Shown here piece after piece: positions 46,728 to 55,920 of a DNA stretch of 64,000 bases; the stretch's first letter is position 1; every line of letters begins with the position of its first letter. The stretch covers positions 124,001 to 188,000 of the forward strand of contig NZ_QAYG01000003.1 in assembly GCF_003053845.1 (NCBI RefSeq), read 5' to 3'. The DNA is from Breoghania corrubedonensis. Its GTDB lineage: Bacteria > Pseudomonadota > Alphaproteobacteria > Rhizobiales > Stappiaceae. The translations under genes were made by a program, and so were the position numbers. The notes beneath the pieces were generated by a model. The model was given only the letters and a program-made list of their open reading frames with translations. It was not told the DNA's origin and searched no databases.

Positions 46728-47578
46728 GGGGTAGTTTCCTCCTCCCGTTTCAATTTCCGATCTTCATCAAGCAACAGGTCGCCGGCGAGAAAACGGGCCG
46801 CCAGGGGACTCTGCGGATTGTCGAAAAAGGTCGCGGCCGGCGTACGCTCGGCGATACGCCCCGAATGCATGAACACCACCTCGTCCGCGAGCCGCCGCGC
46901 CTGCGCGAGGTCGTGGCCGACGAACAGGATGCGCGTGCCCGCGCGAACCGCTTCCAGCGCCAGCGCTTCGATATGGGCGACCGAGGTCGGATCCAGGCTC
47001 GCAGTCGGTTCATCGAGCATCAGCACGCGCGGACGCAGTGCCAGCGCACGCGCGAGCGCCAGCCGCTGCTGTTCGCCTCCCGACATCAGCCGCGCCGGTA
47101 CGCCGGCAAGCGGTGCCAGACGGGCGCGCTGAAGTGCTTCGTGCGCCCGCAGTTTCCGTTCCGCGCGCTTCACGCCGGCACATTTCAGGGCGTGCACCAC
47201 GTTTCCAAGAGCCGAGCGACGCAACAGGACCGGCTTTTGAAAGACGAACCCGACCCGGGTGGCGCGCGCCCTGTCTGGTGCCCGGCCGTTCCACGTCACG
47301 GTTCCCGCATCCGGTTCGACAAGACCCGCCAGCAGTCGGAGCAGGAGGCTCTTGCCGGCGCCGTTGTGACCCATGATGAGGGTGATGCCCGCGCCTTCGA
47401 GCGTGAAGTCGATGTCGTCGATCAACCGGCGCCCGGCGCGGGCAAAGACAAGGCCCCTTGCGGAGAGGGGCAACACAGGATCTGACGGGAGCGCGTGGGC
47501 GGGCACACGCTCTGCGGGCACCGGTCTGGGGGCGACAACGTTTGCCGGTTCTTGCGGGGAGCGCGGGCGGTCGAGCAT
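46724..47578 (-). CDS. tupC: Tungstate ABC transporter ATPase
   Basis: 284 residues. Walker A GHNGAGKS, signature MSGGEQQR and Walker B VLMLDEPTASLD are all present, with the Q-loop in FVFQKP. A Pro/Ala-rich extension of about 35 residues precedes the ATPase domain. ATG 47578 has gagg upstream and leaves 7 bases after tupB; an in-frame Met at 47602 overlaps tupB and has no site. It powers tungstate import with TupB and TupA. Confidence 0.92.
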   Translation of the reverse strand: MLDRPRSPQEPANVVAPRPVPAERVPAHALPSDPVLPLSARGLVFARAGRRLIDDIDFTLEGAGITLIMGHNGAGKSLLLRLLAGLVEPDAGTVTWNGRAPDRARATRVGFVFQKPVLLRRSALGNVVHALKCAGVKRAERKLRAHEALQRARLAPLAGVPARLMSGGEQQRLALARALALRPRVLMLDEPTASLDPTSVAHIEALALEAVRAGTRILFVGHDLAQARRLADEVVFMHSGRIAERTPAATFFDNPQSPLAARFLAGDLLLDEDRKLKREEETTP

Positions 47579-47585
47579 GGCGGCC

Positions 47586-48293
47586 TCAACCGTAGGCGGC
47601 ATTGGTCGCCGCGGAGCGCAGGCTCATCAGCACGGCGTTGATGGAGACGGCGATGGCGATCAGCACCATGCCGAGGCCCATGGCCATCGCCAGGTTGCCC
47701 TTGGAGGTCTCGAGCGCGATGGTCGTGGTCATCACCCGGGTGACGTGGTTGATGTTGCCGCCAACTATGATGACGGCGCCAACCTCGGCGATTGCCCGGC
47801 CGAAACCCGCCAGCAGCGCGGTCAGCAGGCTGTAGCGTGCATCGACCAGCAGCGTGGCGACCATGGCAAAGGGGCCGGTGCCGAGGGTGGCAAGATATTC
47901 GGCATATTCACCGCGCATATCCTCCACCGTCTGCCGTGTGAGCGCCGCGACGATCGGGGTGACCAGGAGCGCCTGGGCGATGATCATCGCGCCCGGTGTA
48001 TAGAGAAGCTGCAGAACGCCGAGGGGACCGGCGTTGGAAAGCATCAGGTAGACGGCAAGGCCGACCACGACGGGTGGCAGGCCCATCAGCGAATTGAGCA
48101 GGATGACCGCAGCGCCGCGTCCGGGAAAACGGGCCACGGCGAGAAAGGCTCCAAGCGGCAACCCCACCATGGCGGCGATCACAACCGCGCACAGGCTCAC
48201 GCGCAGGGAAAGGCCGACAACTTCCAGTAGAGTGGGGTCAAGCGCTGCGACGAGCTTGAACGCATCGAAGAATTCGCCTGAGAAATCCTGCAA
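47586..48293 (-). CDS. tupB: Tungstate ABC transporter permease
   Basis: 235 residues, about five to six transmembrane helices. The ABC permease EAA-like loop reads GFGRAIAEVGAVIIVGGNI, typical of TupB/ModB. The start is TTG (48293), unusual but backed by ggggagga six bases before; no ATG is available. It is the first gene of the tupBCA operon, so the promoter lies in 48294-48400. Confidence 0.92.
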   Translation of the reverse strand: MQDFSGEFFDAFKLVAALDPTLLEVVGLSLRVSLCAVVIAAMVGLPLGAFLAVARFPGRGAAVILLNSLMGLPPVVVGLAVYLMLSNAGPLGVLQLLYTPGAMIIAQALLVTPIVAALTRQTVEDMRGEYAEYLATLGTGPFAMVATLLVDARYSLLTALLAGFGRAIAEVGAVIIVGGNINHVTRVMTTTIALETSKGNLAMAMGLGMVLIAIAVSINAVLMSLRSAATNAAYG

Positions 48294-48679
48294 ATTTATC
48301 CTCCCCTTTGGAAGGTATCGTAGCAGGAGTGCGAAAAATGTCTAATATATCCGTTAATGTAGAAAAAGCATCATTTCACAACAAAAGAGCAAAATGATGC
48401 AGACTCGTCAATATTCGCCAGGCTTGGCAGTTACCGACGTGTTGGAACGCCAGGCACGTTGTCGGCGTTAGAGGAATCGCGCCCGAAGCGAGGTTCCAGG
48501 ATCGGCAACGCCAAATCGGAAAAGCGTGGCACCGGACGCAGCCGCTTGCAGCTCTCGGATACAACCGCGGGCCGTTTCCTGCCTTTGCGCAACCGGGAAG
48601 ACATCGCATTGGCGGAGCAACCGCGTATCTTGGCCGCAAGGCTGAAATACGCCAACCAGAACCACAGGGAGTGACCTCC
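48294..48679. other. Divergent spacer between tupB and the aldehyde dehydrogenase gene
   Basis: AT-rich from 48330 to 48390, with ctaatatatccgttaatgta near 48340-48359. A ModE/TunR-like tungstate-responsive site could be here, but the match to TATATAACG half-sites is imperfect and unproven. No gene recognised in the remainder. Confidence 0.3.
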
Positions 48680-50131
48680 ATGAACGAACAGATCACGAAT
48701 AGCGCTCCGAACGATCTCTATATCGGCGGCAAGTGGGTGGAGGGCACCGGGGGAGACCGCTTTGACGTGCTCAATCCCGCCGACCAGACGGTGCTGGCAT
48801 CGGTTGCGAGCGGCACCGTGGAGGATGCCATCAAGGCCATCGATGCGGCAGAGGCGGCATTTGCCGACTGGGCGGGCCGCTCTCCGCGCGAGCGGGCGGA
48901 AATCCTGCGCAAGGCGTGGGAGCTGATCATCGCCGACAAGGAGCGTTTCGCCCGGCTCATCACGCTGGAAAATGGCAAGCCGCTGTCGGATGCACGCGGC
49001 GAGGTCGCCTATGCGGCGGAGTTCTTTCGCTGGTACGCCGAAGAGGCGGTACGCAACCGCGGTGAGGTGATGATGTCGCCGGCCTCCGGCGCGCGCATTC
49101 TCGTCCAGCACAAGCCCGCCGGTATCGGCGTGCTGGTCACGCCGTGGAATTTCCCCGCCGCCATGGGAACGCGCAAGATCGGGCCGGCGCTGGCCGCCGG
49201 CTGCCCGGTGGTGATCAAGCCGGCCTCCGCCACGCCGCTGACCATGCTGGCGCTGATGCCGGTGCTGGCGGAGGCCGGCGTGCCGGCCGGTGTCGTCAAT
49301 GTCGTGCCGTCGAAATCGTCGGGCAAGATCGTCGATGCGATGCTGCACGACGCAAGAGTGCGCGTCGTCTCCTTCACAGGATCGACCGAGGTCGGCCGCA
49401 CGCTGTTGAAGAGCGCGGCCGACAACATCGTCAACCCGGCGATGGAGCTTGGCGGCAACGCACCCTTCATCGTCTGTGACGATGCCGATCTCGACAAGGC
49501 CGTGGAAGGCGCGATCCTCGCCAAGATGCGCAATATCGGCGAGGCCTGCACGGCGGCGAACCGCTTCTTCGTCCACGACAAGGTCTATGACGCATTCGCG
49601 GAAAAGCTGACGAAGCGCATGGGCGCCATGAAGATGGGCAACGGCCTGGAAGACGGCGTCGAGGTCGGCTCGCTCGTCAACGCCGACACACGCAACAAGG
49701 TCACGGAACTCGTCGACGATGCGGTCAAGCGCGGGGCGAAGGTTCTGTGCGGCGGCAAGGTTCCGGAAGGGCCGGGATATTTCTATCCTGCCACGGTGCT
49801 GGGCGATGTGGCGCCAGACAGCCAGTGCGTTTCGGAGGAGATCTTCGGGCCTGTGGCGGCTCTCCAGCGGTTTTCCGATGATGATGAGATGATCGCGAAG
49901 GCGAACGACACCGAATACGGCCTCGTCGCCTATCTCTTCGCCGGGGACATGAAGCGCGGGCTCGCGCTGTCCGAACGGCTCGAATACGGCATGGTGGGTC
50001 TGAACCGCGGCCTCGTCAGCGATCCGGCGGCGCCCTTCGGCGGCGTCAAGCAGTCCGGCATCGGCCGCGAGGGCTCGCACGAGGGCCTGAAGGAATTCCA
50101 GGAGACACAGTACATCTCCGTGGAGTGGTGA
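48680..50131 (+). CDS. gabD: NAD(P)-dependent succinate-semialdehyde dehydrogenase family
   Basis: 483 residues, standard aldehyde dehydrogenase length. The catalytic Cys is in GEACTAANR and the general base Glu in ELGGNAPF; the cofactor loop reads TGSTEVGR. The overall pattern (IGGKWV start, PFGGVKQSGIGREG end) fits the GabD branch, which oxidises succinate semialdehyde to succinate, though relatives act on other semialdehydes. ATG 48680 follows agggag; a GTG three codons upstream is less likely. It stands alone, followed by an intergenic repeat. Confidence 0.9.
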   Translation: MNEQITNSAPNDLYIGGKWVEGTGGDRFDVLNPADQTVLASVASGTVEDAIKAIDAAEAAFADWAGRSPRERAEILRKAWELIIADKERFARLITLENGKPLSDARGEVAYAAEFFRWYAEEAVRNRGEVMMSPASGARILVQHKPAGIGVLVTPWNFPAAMGTRKIGPALAAGCPVVIKPASATPLTMLALMPVLAEAGVPAGVVNVVPSKSSGKIVDAMLHDARVRVVSFTGSTEVGRTLLKSAADNIVNPAMELGGNAPFIVCDDADLDKAVEGAILAKMRNIGEACTAANRFFVHDKVYDAFAEKLTKRMGAMKMGNGLEDGVEVGSLVNADTRNKVTELVDDAVKRGAKVLCGGKVPEGPGYFYPATVLGDVAPDSQCVSEEIFGPVAALQRFSDDDEMIAKANDTEYGLVAYLFAGDMKRGLALSERLEYGMVGLNRGLVSDPAAPFGGVKQSGIGREGSHEGLKEFQETQYISVEW

Positions 50132-50557
50132 TACCGCCGCTCATTCCACTCAACCCACGCCCGTCATTGCCCGGCTTCGTCCGGGCAATCCAGCGCCGGC
50201 GGCAGCATATGCGGAGCACGCTGGATCACCCGGACTTCGCCGGGTGATGACGGCGCAGAGAAAGTTCCCGTACGAAAGAAACGTAGCGCCAAGCGTTGCA
50301 TAAATGTCATAAGACTGCGAATTGTGCAGTGCCGCAAGCCGCGCCGGCCGCCTCGCATGCGGTAATCGCAAAACGCTTCTCTTTATAAATCAGTATTTTG
50401 ATTCAAGACATTGGCGCCATGAGTGAATCTCGCTGCGGGGGCTCACTTAGGTGTTCTAACGCTTGCATGGCGATGAAGCCGATCCCTATCCTTTTGCGAA
50501 CGACGCCCGGTCGGGGGAAACGAGCCGGGCAGCGCATGTTTCGGTATCAGGGGGATC
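50132..50557. other. Spacer between aldehyde dehydrogenase and metzincin genes
   Basis: Holds the mosaic repeat at 50161-50254, then AT-richer sequence at 50375-50410 (tttataaatcagtattttgattcaag) that may be the metzincin promoter and includes GATTCAA, the complement of the TTGAATC half-site. Confidence 0.4.
50161..50254. repeat. Mosaic palindromic intergenic repeat, type gtcattgcccgg (copy 3)
   Basis: Left module gtcattgcccggcttcgtccgggcaat and right module ggatcacccggacttcgccgggtgatgacgg are each a clean hairpin. This is the most intact copy and the best sequence for defining the family (others at 1170 and 15421). Confidence 0.75.
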
Positions 50558-51340
50558 GTGACCTTGAACATGGCAGTGCGGATCGTCGTGGCCGGCCTGG
50601 CTTTCTTCGCAGCCTTGACCGGGGCCGGCGCGACCACGGCGATGGCCGGCCCGAAATACAAGCTGTTGCGGCTTGACGGGCGGATCGTCAAATGGGGTGA
50701 GCCGCGTCTCGGGGCGCCGGCGCACATCACCTACGCCTTCGCCACCGGGCCGTTTTCCGACGTTGAAGCCCGCAACTGCAAGCGGATCGAACGGCTCGAC
50801 GATGTCGCGCGGAGAAACGGTCTTGCGGTGGCCGATATCGAGCGCCAGGCGGAAGCCGCGTTCGGGCTGTGGCATGCGGTGGCCGGCGTCAGCTTCTCGC
50901 GCATCGCCAATCCGGAGAGGGCCGACATCGTCATCGGCGCGCAAGGGACGCCGCGCGGCTATGCCTTTGCAAACGTCCGCTACCGGCAGGACGGGCAGGA
51001 CGCCGCACGCCCGGCAAGCGATCGCGGCATGAATGTCGGAACCGCAAAGGAGGACGTGCAGGCCGAGATGGGGCGTGGCCCGGTGGTGGCAATCGAGAAA
51101 TCGGCCATCTGCCTCAATCCCGAGCGCGCCTGGAAGATCGGCACGCATGACGGCCGCGACGGCTACGACCTGCGCTTCACCTTCACCCACGAGATCGGCC
51201 ACGCCATCGGCCTCGACCACTATGCGCGGCCCGGTGAGATCATGCATTTCAAGTATTCCGAGCAGATCGCGGGACCACAGCCGGGCGATATCGCCGGTAT
51301 CCGCAGACTTTACGGTGCGCCGGTGCAAGCCGCCAAGTAG
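50558..51340 (+). CDS. Secreted matrixin-like metzincin protease
   Basis: 260 residues. A signal peptide (hydrophobic residues 7-25, AMA-G cleavage about 30) precedes a domain ending with the zinc motif HEIGHAIGLDH at about residues 207-217 and the Met-turn EIMHF shortly after. This is the HExxHxxGxxH plus Met arrangement of metzincins, nearest to matrixins (M10A). No propeptide cysteine switch is obvious; a lone Cys (RNCKRIE) precedes the catalytic part. The start is GTG 50558 or ATG 50570; the ggggga site fits neither perfectly. It is convergent with iorB. Substrate unknown. Confidence 0.85.
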   Translation: MTLNMAVRIVVAGLAFFAALTGAGATTAMAGPKYKLLRLDGRIVKWGEPRLGAPAHITYAFATGPFSDVEARNCKRIERLDDVARRNGLAVADIERQAEAAFGLWHAVAGVSFSRIANPERADIVIGAQGTPRGYAFANVRYRQDGQDAARPASDRGMNVGTAKEDVQAEMGRGPVVAIEKSAICLNPERAWKIGTHDGRDGYDLRFTFTHEIGHAIGLDHYARPGEIMHFKYSEQIAGPQPGDIAGIRRLYGAPVQAAK

Positions 51341-51345
51341 GCCGG

Positions 51346-52776
51346 TCAGGCGGGCGCGGCGAGGATGCCCGCGATCGCACCTTTCAGCTGCGCGGCCGGA
51401 TCTTCCACGGTGTCTTTGCGCGCGATGACCGGACGCACCATGTCCTCCACCACGCGCGCATAGGTCTCCTGGCCCCGGCGGTAGGTATCACCATAGCCCT
51501 TGACGAGGCGGGCGAGGTCGGCGGTCTGGAGCGCGAATTCGGGGGAGACGGCGCGGGCCTCCGCCACGAGTTTCAGCCAGGCATCGATCGCGGCCTGTTC
51601 CTCGGCAAAGCGCAGCGAGCGGGGCCGCCAGGGCTTCAGTTTCGCTAGCAGCCAGATCCGGCCGAAGCCGAGGATGGTGTTGGTCTTCACCTTCATGCCG
51701 AAATGGGCCGTCTCGCGAATGCCCTTCCGTTCCGCCCATGAATTCAGCGCGCGGCCGAGGCGCGGCGGCAGCATGTCCGCCAGCTCGGGAATGCCGGGCT
51801 TGAAGAAATCGACAAGCTCGAAAGGTTCGTCCTCGCTGATGCCGATCTCGCGGCGCACGCTTTCCAGCCGGCTCGCGCGCGTTTTCAGCTGGGCGACGCG
51901 GATGATGTCCTCAAACGACATGCGGACCGCCAGATGGCGCGCGACTTCGCGGCAGAGCGGCCCTTCGTCGGCGAAGGGAGCCAGCCGGTCGAGGTATAAG
52001 GCGGCATAGGCCGGGCCCTGATAGTCGACAAGCCGGGCAACCCCGATGCGGGCGATTTCGCGGGCCTCGCCGGGAAGCGCGCGCACGCGTTCCTCAAGCG
52101 CGGTGGAAACCGGCGTTTTCGAGGCGGCGGGCGTTTCTCCGGGAGCATCCGGCGACCGCTCGAGGCAGGAGGCGGCCGTGAAGCCCGCATCGAAGCCGGT
52201 CAGATTTCGCGCAACCGCGATGCCGCCGGCCTCGATCGCATCGCGCAAGGCCTCCGCCGGGATGGGGGTGAGCTTGCGGCCGGCGATTGCGCCCAGAAGA
52301 ACGGAGTTGAGCGCTGCGCCGGATTTCCGAGCGATTGCCGCGAAGTCCGTCAGGAAACGGTCGCGGCTTGCCCGCTCCGCCGTCTGCATCAGGCTGTCGG
52401 CATCGCGTGCGCCGTCGCCGCGTGCGATGCGCTCGTGCATGGTCAGCACGCGATGGGTGGAGGAGACGAGGAAGGTGCGGTCCGGCACGACGAAGCCGCG
52501 CTCGGCCATGCGGACCGCCTCCAGAAGCTCGCTCGCCACGACGACATCCACATCGCCGGCGACCGGCATCAGCGCAAAGACCGGATGGGTCGCGCTGTCG
52601 GCTTCGTCGGCGATTTCCAGATAGTAGGTCGTGGCGCCGGTGCGCTGGGCGACACCCGGCACCGAGGTCGCCTGCGCCTTCAGCCCTTGCGCTGCGGCCG
52701 CCGCGACCAGCCAGTTGGTGAGAACGCCGCCGCCTTCGCCGCCGAGCGCCGCGATCAGGAGCCGTGTGGTCGCCAT
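51346..52776 (-). CDS. iorB: Indolepyruvate oxidoreductase subunit beta family protein
   Basis: 476 residues, more than twice the archaeal IorB. The N-terminal 190 residues are the gamma-type 2-oxoacid oxidoreductase domain (ALGGEGGGVLTNWL, SVPGVAQRTGATTYY). The rest is a helical C-terminal extension found in proteobacterial versions. It works with IorA to decarboxylate aryl-2-oxo acids oxidatively to acyl-CoA, with reduction of ferredoxin. Its ATG directly follows the iorA stop, with no spacer. Confidence 0.92.
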   Translation of the reverse strand: MATTRLLIAALGGEGGGVLTNWLVAAAAAQGLKAQATSVPGVAQRTGATTYYLEIADEADSATHPVFALMPVAGDVDVVVASELLEAVRMAERGFVVPDRTFLVSSTHRVLTMHERIARGDGARDADSLMQTAERASRDRFLTDFAAIARKSGAALNSVLLGAIAGRKLTPIPAEALRDAIEAGGIAVARNLTGFDAGFTAASCLERSPDAPGETPAASKTPVSTALEERVRALPGEAREIARIGVARLVDYQGPAYAALYLDRLAPFADEGPLCREVARHLAVRMSFEDIIRVAQLKTRASRLESVRREIGISEDEPFELVDFFKPGIPELADMLPPRLGRALNSWAERKGIRETAHFGMKVKTNTILGFGRIWLLAKLKPWRPRSLRFAEEQAAIDAWLKLVAEARAVSPEFALQTADLARLVKGYGDTYRRGQETYARVVEDMVRPVIARKDTVEDPAAQLKGAIAGILAAPA

Positions 52777-54906
52777 CTATGCCGCCCCCGCCATGGCGCC
52801 GATGACGCGGGTGCGGATGCGATGCAGCGTGCGTTCGAACCAGCCCGCATTGTGGATGCGCGCGGCACGGTAGAAGGACGGGCACAGCACGGCGGCATGC
52901 GCCATCTCCCCGCACAGTCCGCAGGCGACGCAATCCTGCTTCACCTCCGCGATCGGATCCTTGCGCAAGGGATCGGGATTGTCGGCGACCCCGAGGCTCG
53001 GGCATCCGGAAAGCCGGATGCAGGAATGATCGCCGGTGCACACCTCCGCATCGACGCCGAACTTGGCCTGCTCGACCCGGCGGCCCTCCTTCAGCGCCTG
53101 TGCCTTTTCCGAACGCTCGCGACGCTGGCGCGCCAGCATGCATTCGCCGTCGGCGATGATGACCTTCAGGCCCTTCTGCGTGGTGGTGAAGGCCTCCTTC
53201 AGCGTCGCCACCATCGTCTCCACCGAATAGGTGCGCACGGTCCTGAGCCATTTGACGCCCATGGCCTCAAGCGTCGTGGCGATCTTGGCGCCGGTGCCGA
53301 AGATTTCCGAGTGCTTCGAGGACGGGATCACCTGCTGGCCGGTGGCCGAGGTGTAGCCGTTGTTCATGATGATGAGGACGCCGTCGCCCTTGTTGTAGAG
53401 GTTGGAGGCGACCCCCGTCTGCATGCCGTTATGCCAGAAGCCGCCATCGCCCATGATGGCGAGCGAACGGCGTTCCTGCATCGGCGTCACCGCCGCCATC
53501 GAGGCGAGCGACAGGCCGTAGCCGAGGATCGAGTTGCCCTGGTTGAAGGGGGCGAAGGTGCCGAACGCATGACAGCCGATATCGGCGGAGACGTGCACCT
53601 TGCCGACGGTGCGCTCCGCCAGCTTGATGGCGCCGAAGACCGGACGTTCCGGGCAGCCGGTGCAAAACGTCGGCTGGCGCGGGGGCAGGGGCGCTTCCAG
53701 CAATGCGCCCGCCGCGGCCCGGACCTTCTCCATCCGCTCCATCCGGCGCCGGATGGCATCGAGATCGAGGATATTGCCGCCGTTTTCCAGAAAATAGCGG
53801 CCGAGCCCCGCCGCCAGAACCTCGCCGGTGTATTCGCCGGCCTCCGGGAGATAGTTCTTGCCGTCGATGCGCGTGGCAAGGCCCGCATCGACGGTCATGC
53901 GCAGCATCTGCTGCTCCATGTAGGCGGGATTGCCTTCCTCCACGACGAGTACCCGGTCCTTGTCGCGGGCGAACGCGATGAGCTCTTCGGGCACCAGCGG
54001 ATAGGTCACGTTGAGGCAGAGGATATCGATGTCGGGCGTGCCGTTCTCGTCCGAGAGCCCCATCTCGCCAAGCTGGCGCATGACGGTGTTGTAGAGCCCG
54101 CCCTGGATGACGAGGCCGAGGCGGCTGGGCTTGCCGCCTGCAATACGGTCGTTGAGCCCGTGTTCGCGGATATAGGCCCGCGCGGCGGGAATGCGTTCCG
54201 AAACCTTGTTGACCTCCTGCGCATAGATGACCGGCGGATGGGCGAGGCGGGGATAGAAGAAGTCCGCCGGCTCGCGGAACTTCGCGTTGGTGCCGTGGGC
54301 GGGTTTCACGTTGTCGCGCGCGGTGAATTCGCCCTGCACGTGGCAGGCGCGGATCCTGAGCTGCATCATCGCCGGCATGTGGGAGGCCTCCGACAGGGCG
54401 AAGGCGTGTTCCACCATGTCGACCATGGCGCCAAGGTTCGGGCGCGGGTCGACCAGCAGCATGGCGGACTTCATCGCATAGGCGTAGGTGCGCTCCTGGA
54501 TGACGCTGGCGCCCTCGCCGAAATCCTCGCCGATGACGATCAGCGCGCCGCCGGTGACGCCGGTGGAGGCGAGATTGGACAGGGCGTCGGAGGCGACGTT
54601 GGTGCCGACGATGGATTTCCACGTCACCGCGCCGCGCACCGGATAGTTGATCGAGGCCGCCAGCATGGCCGCGGCCGAGGCCTCGTTCGCGCAGGATTCC
54701 ACATGGATGCCCATTTCGCCCATGAGATCGCGGGCCGAGACCAGCACGTCGAGCAGATGGGAGACCGGCGCGCCCTGGTAGCCGCCGACATAGGAGACGC
54801 CCGATTGTAGCAGCGCCTTGGTGATGGCGAGGATGCCTTCGCCGCGAAAGGTTTCGCCGGCACCGAGCCGCAGAAGTTCGATTTCGGTTTCAAAGCTACG
54901 TTCCAT
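52777..54906 (-). CDS. iorA: Indolepyruvate oxidoreductase subunit alpha
   Basis: 709 residues. An N-terminal 2-oxoacid-binding domain (GNEA-type motif as CANEASAAAML at about residues 61-71) is followed by a TPP domain with GDGGFWHNG and IIMNNGYTSATG, and a C-terminal iron-sulfur region (CTGDHSCIRLSGC, CVACGLCGEMAHAAVLC). Oxidises indole-, phenyl- or 4-hydroxyphenylpyruvate to the arylacetyl-CoA. It is 26 bases after iclR and contiguous with iorB. In this island it could act on the product of the alpha-hydroxy-acid oxidase at 59596. Confidence 0.94.
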   Translation of the reverse strand: MERSFETEIELLRLGAGETFRGEGILAITKALLQSGVSYVGGYQGAPVSHLLDVLVSARDLMGEMGIHVESCANEASAAAMLAASINYPVRGAVTWKSIVGTNVASDALSNLASTGVTGGALIVIGEDFGEGASVIQERTYAYAMKSAMLLVDPRPNLGAMVDMVEHAFALSEASHMPAMMQLRIRACHVQGEFTARDNVKPAHGTNAKFREPADFFYPRLAHPPVIYAQEVNKVSERIPAARAYIREHGLNDRIAGGKPSRLGLVIQGGLYNTVMRQLGEMGLSDENGTPDIDILCLNVTYPLVPEELIAFARDKDRVLVVEEGNPAYMEQQMLRMTVDAGLATRIDGKNYLPEAGEYTGEVLAAGLGRYFLENGGNILDLDAIRRRMERMEKVRAAAGALLEAPLPPRQPTFCTGCPERPVFGAIKLAERTVGKVHVSADIGCHAFGTFAPFNQGNSILGYGLSLASMAAVTPMQERRSLAIMGDGGFWHNGMQTGVASNLYNKGDGVLIIMNNGYTSATGQQVIPSSKHSEIFGTGAKIATTLEAMGVKWLRTVRTYSVETMVATLKEAFTTTQKGLKVIIADGECMLARQRRERSEKAQALKEGRRVEQAKFGVDAEVCTGDHSCIRLSGCPSLGVADNPDPLRKDPIAEVKQDCVACGLCGEMAHAAVLCPSFYRAARIHNAGWFERTLHRIRTRVIGAMAGAA

Positions 54907-54932
54907 TCCGGTTCTCCCGTTATCCGGTCGGA

Positions 54933-55706
54933 TCAGGCTTGCAAGGCGCTGCGGCCGTAAAGCGCATCGACGATCTTGCGGGCAGCCTCCGTCAGGGCCG
55001 CATGCGCGTGTTCGAGCGCTTCGTTGTTGATGCGTGAGGCCGGCCCGTAGACCGAGAGCCCCGTGATCATGCGCCCGTCGCGCCCCACGACCGGCACGGC
55101 GATGGTCCTGAGACCTTCCTCGCGTTCCCCGTCGTTGATGGCGTAACCCTGTTCGCGCACGCTCTCGATCTCGCGTTCCAGAAGGGCGCGGTCGGTGATG
55201 GTTCGCTCGGTCAGCCCGACAAGCGGCATCTGGTCGAGCGCCCTGGAAAGCGCCTTGTCGTCAAGGCTTGCCAGCCAGACCTTTCCCTGCGAGGTGCAAT
55301 GGGCTTCCAGCCGCATGCCCGGACGAAGGTCCACGAAAAGGTGGCGTTTGGGCTTTGTGGTGGCGAGGCAGATCACGCTGCCGCCCTCGAAGACAGAGGC
55401 CATGGCGCTTTCGTTGAGCGTTTCGGCGACCCAGTCGAGCACCGGCTGCGCGGTCTCCGCCAACGCCTGATGGGACGTCACGCGGCGCGCGAGATCGACG
55501 AAGAGATGGCCGAGACGGTAGGTGCCGCGGCTGACGGGCACCAGCGCGCCGGCGGCCTCCAGCGAATGCAGGAAGCGGTGGGCGGTGACGTTGTTGAGTG
55601 AAAGTTCGCGCGCGACGTCGCCCGCCGTCAGATGCGGCCGGCTTTCCGAAAACATCTCCAGGATCGCGAAGGCGCGCGCGACCGAATTGTTGTGCTGTAC
55701 CGCCAC
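54933..55706 (-). CDS. IclR-family transcriptional regulator
   Basis: 257 residues, starting at GTG 55706 right after gggaggaaat. The winged helix-turn-helix covers about residues 8-70 (LTAGDVARELSLNNVTAHRFLHSLE), then the IclR effector domain with SVFEGGSVICLA and AHCTSQGKVWLA. It is encoded just before iorAB on the same strand. Family members typically control catabolic genes beside them in response to a pathway acid. Candidate binding dyads are at 55843-55859 and 59305-59321. Confidence 0.93.
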   Translation of the reverse strand: MAVQHNNSVARAFAILEMFSESRPHLTAGDVARELSLNNVTAHRFLHSLEAAGALVPVSRGTYRLGHLFVDLARRVTSHQALAETAQPVLDWVAETLNESAMASVFEGGSVICLATTKPKRHLFVDLRPGMRLEAHCTSQGKVWLASLDDKALSRALDQMPLVGLTERTITDRALLEREIESVREQGYAINDGEREEGLRTIAVPVVGRDGRMITGLSVYGPASRINNEALEHAHAALTEAARKIVDALYGRSALQA

Positions 55707-55842
55707 ATTTCCTCCCGTGGCGCCGGTTCTCCCGACCGGCGCTTCCTTTTCTTGGCTGCCGCGGAATGCACGTCGACAGTCTTGTTGTTGCTTGAAAAAG
55801 TAAAGAAGCAGGAGCTTTTGTCAAACATTAATTGAAGTATAT

Positions 55843-55859
55843 ATTTCTATATTTGAAAT
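55843..55859 (-). promoter_or_regulatory. Candidate IclR operator 1
   Basis: ATTTC-TATATTT-GAAAT, a perfect five-base dyad with a seven-base spacer in a very AT-rich stretch about 137 bases upstream of iclR. A matching site precedes the TRAP operon (59305). A minus-strand TTGACA (55824-55819) nearby may be the -35 element. Confidence 0.5.
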
Positions 55860-55920
55860 AACAGGCGACAGCGCGCGAAGTGTCGTCCTGTTATTTTCTT
55901 TTGCGTTGCTGCTTGCCGGC

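Noticed and set aside
52435-54810. 791-codon plus-strand frame over iorA/iorB
   Set aside because: Antisense shadow; the minus-strand IorA and IorB motifs are unambiguous.
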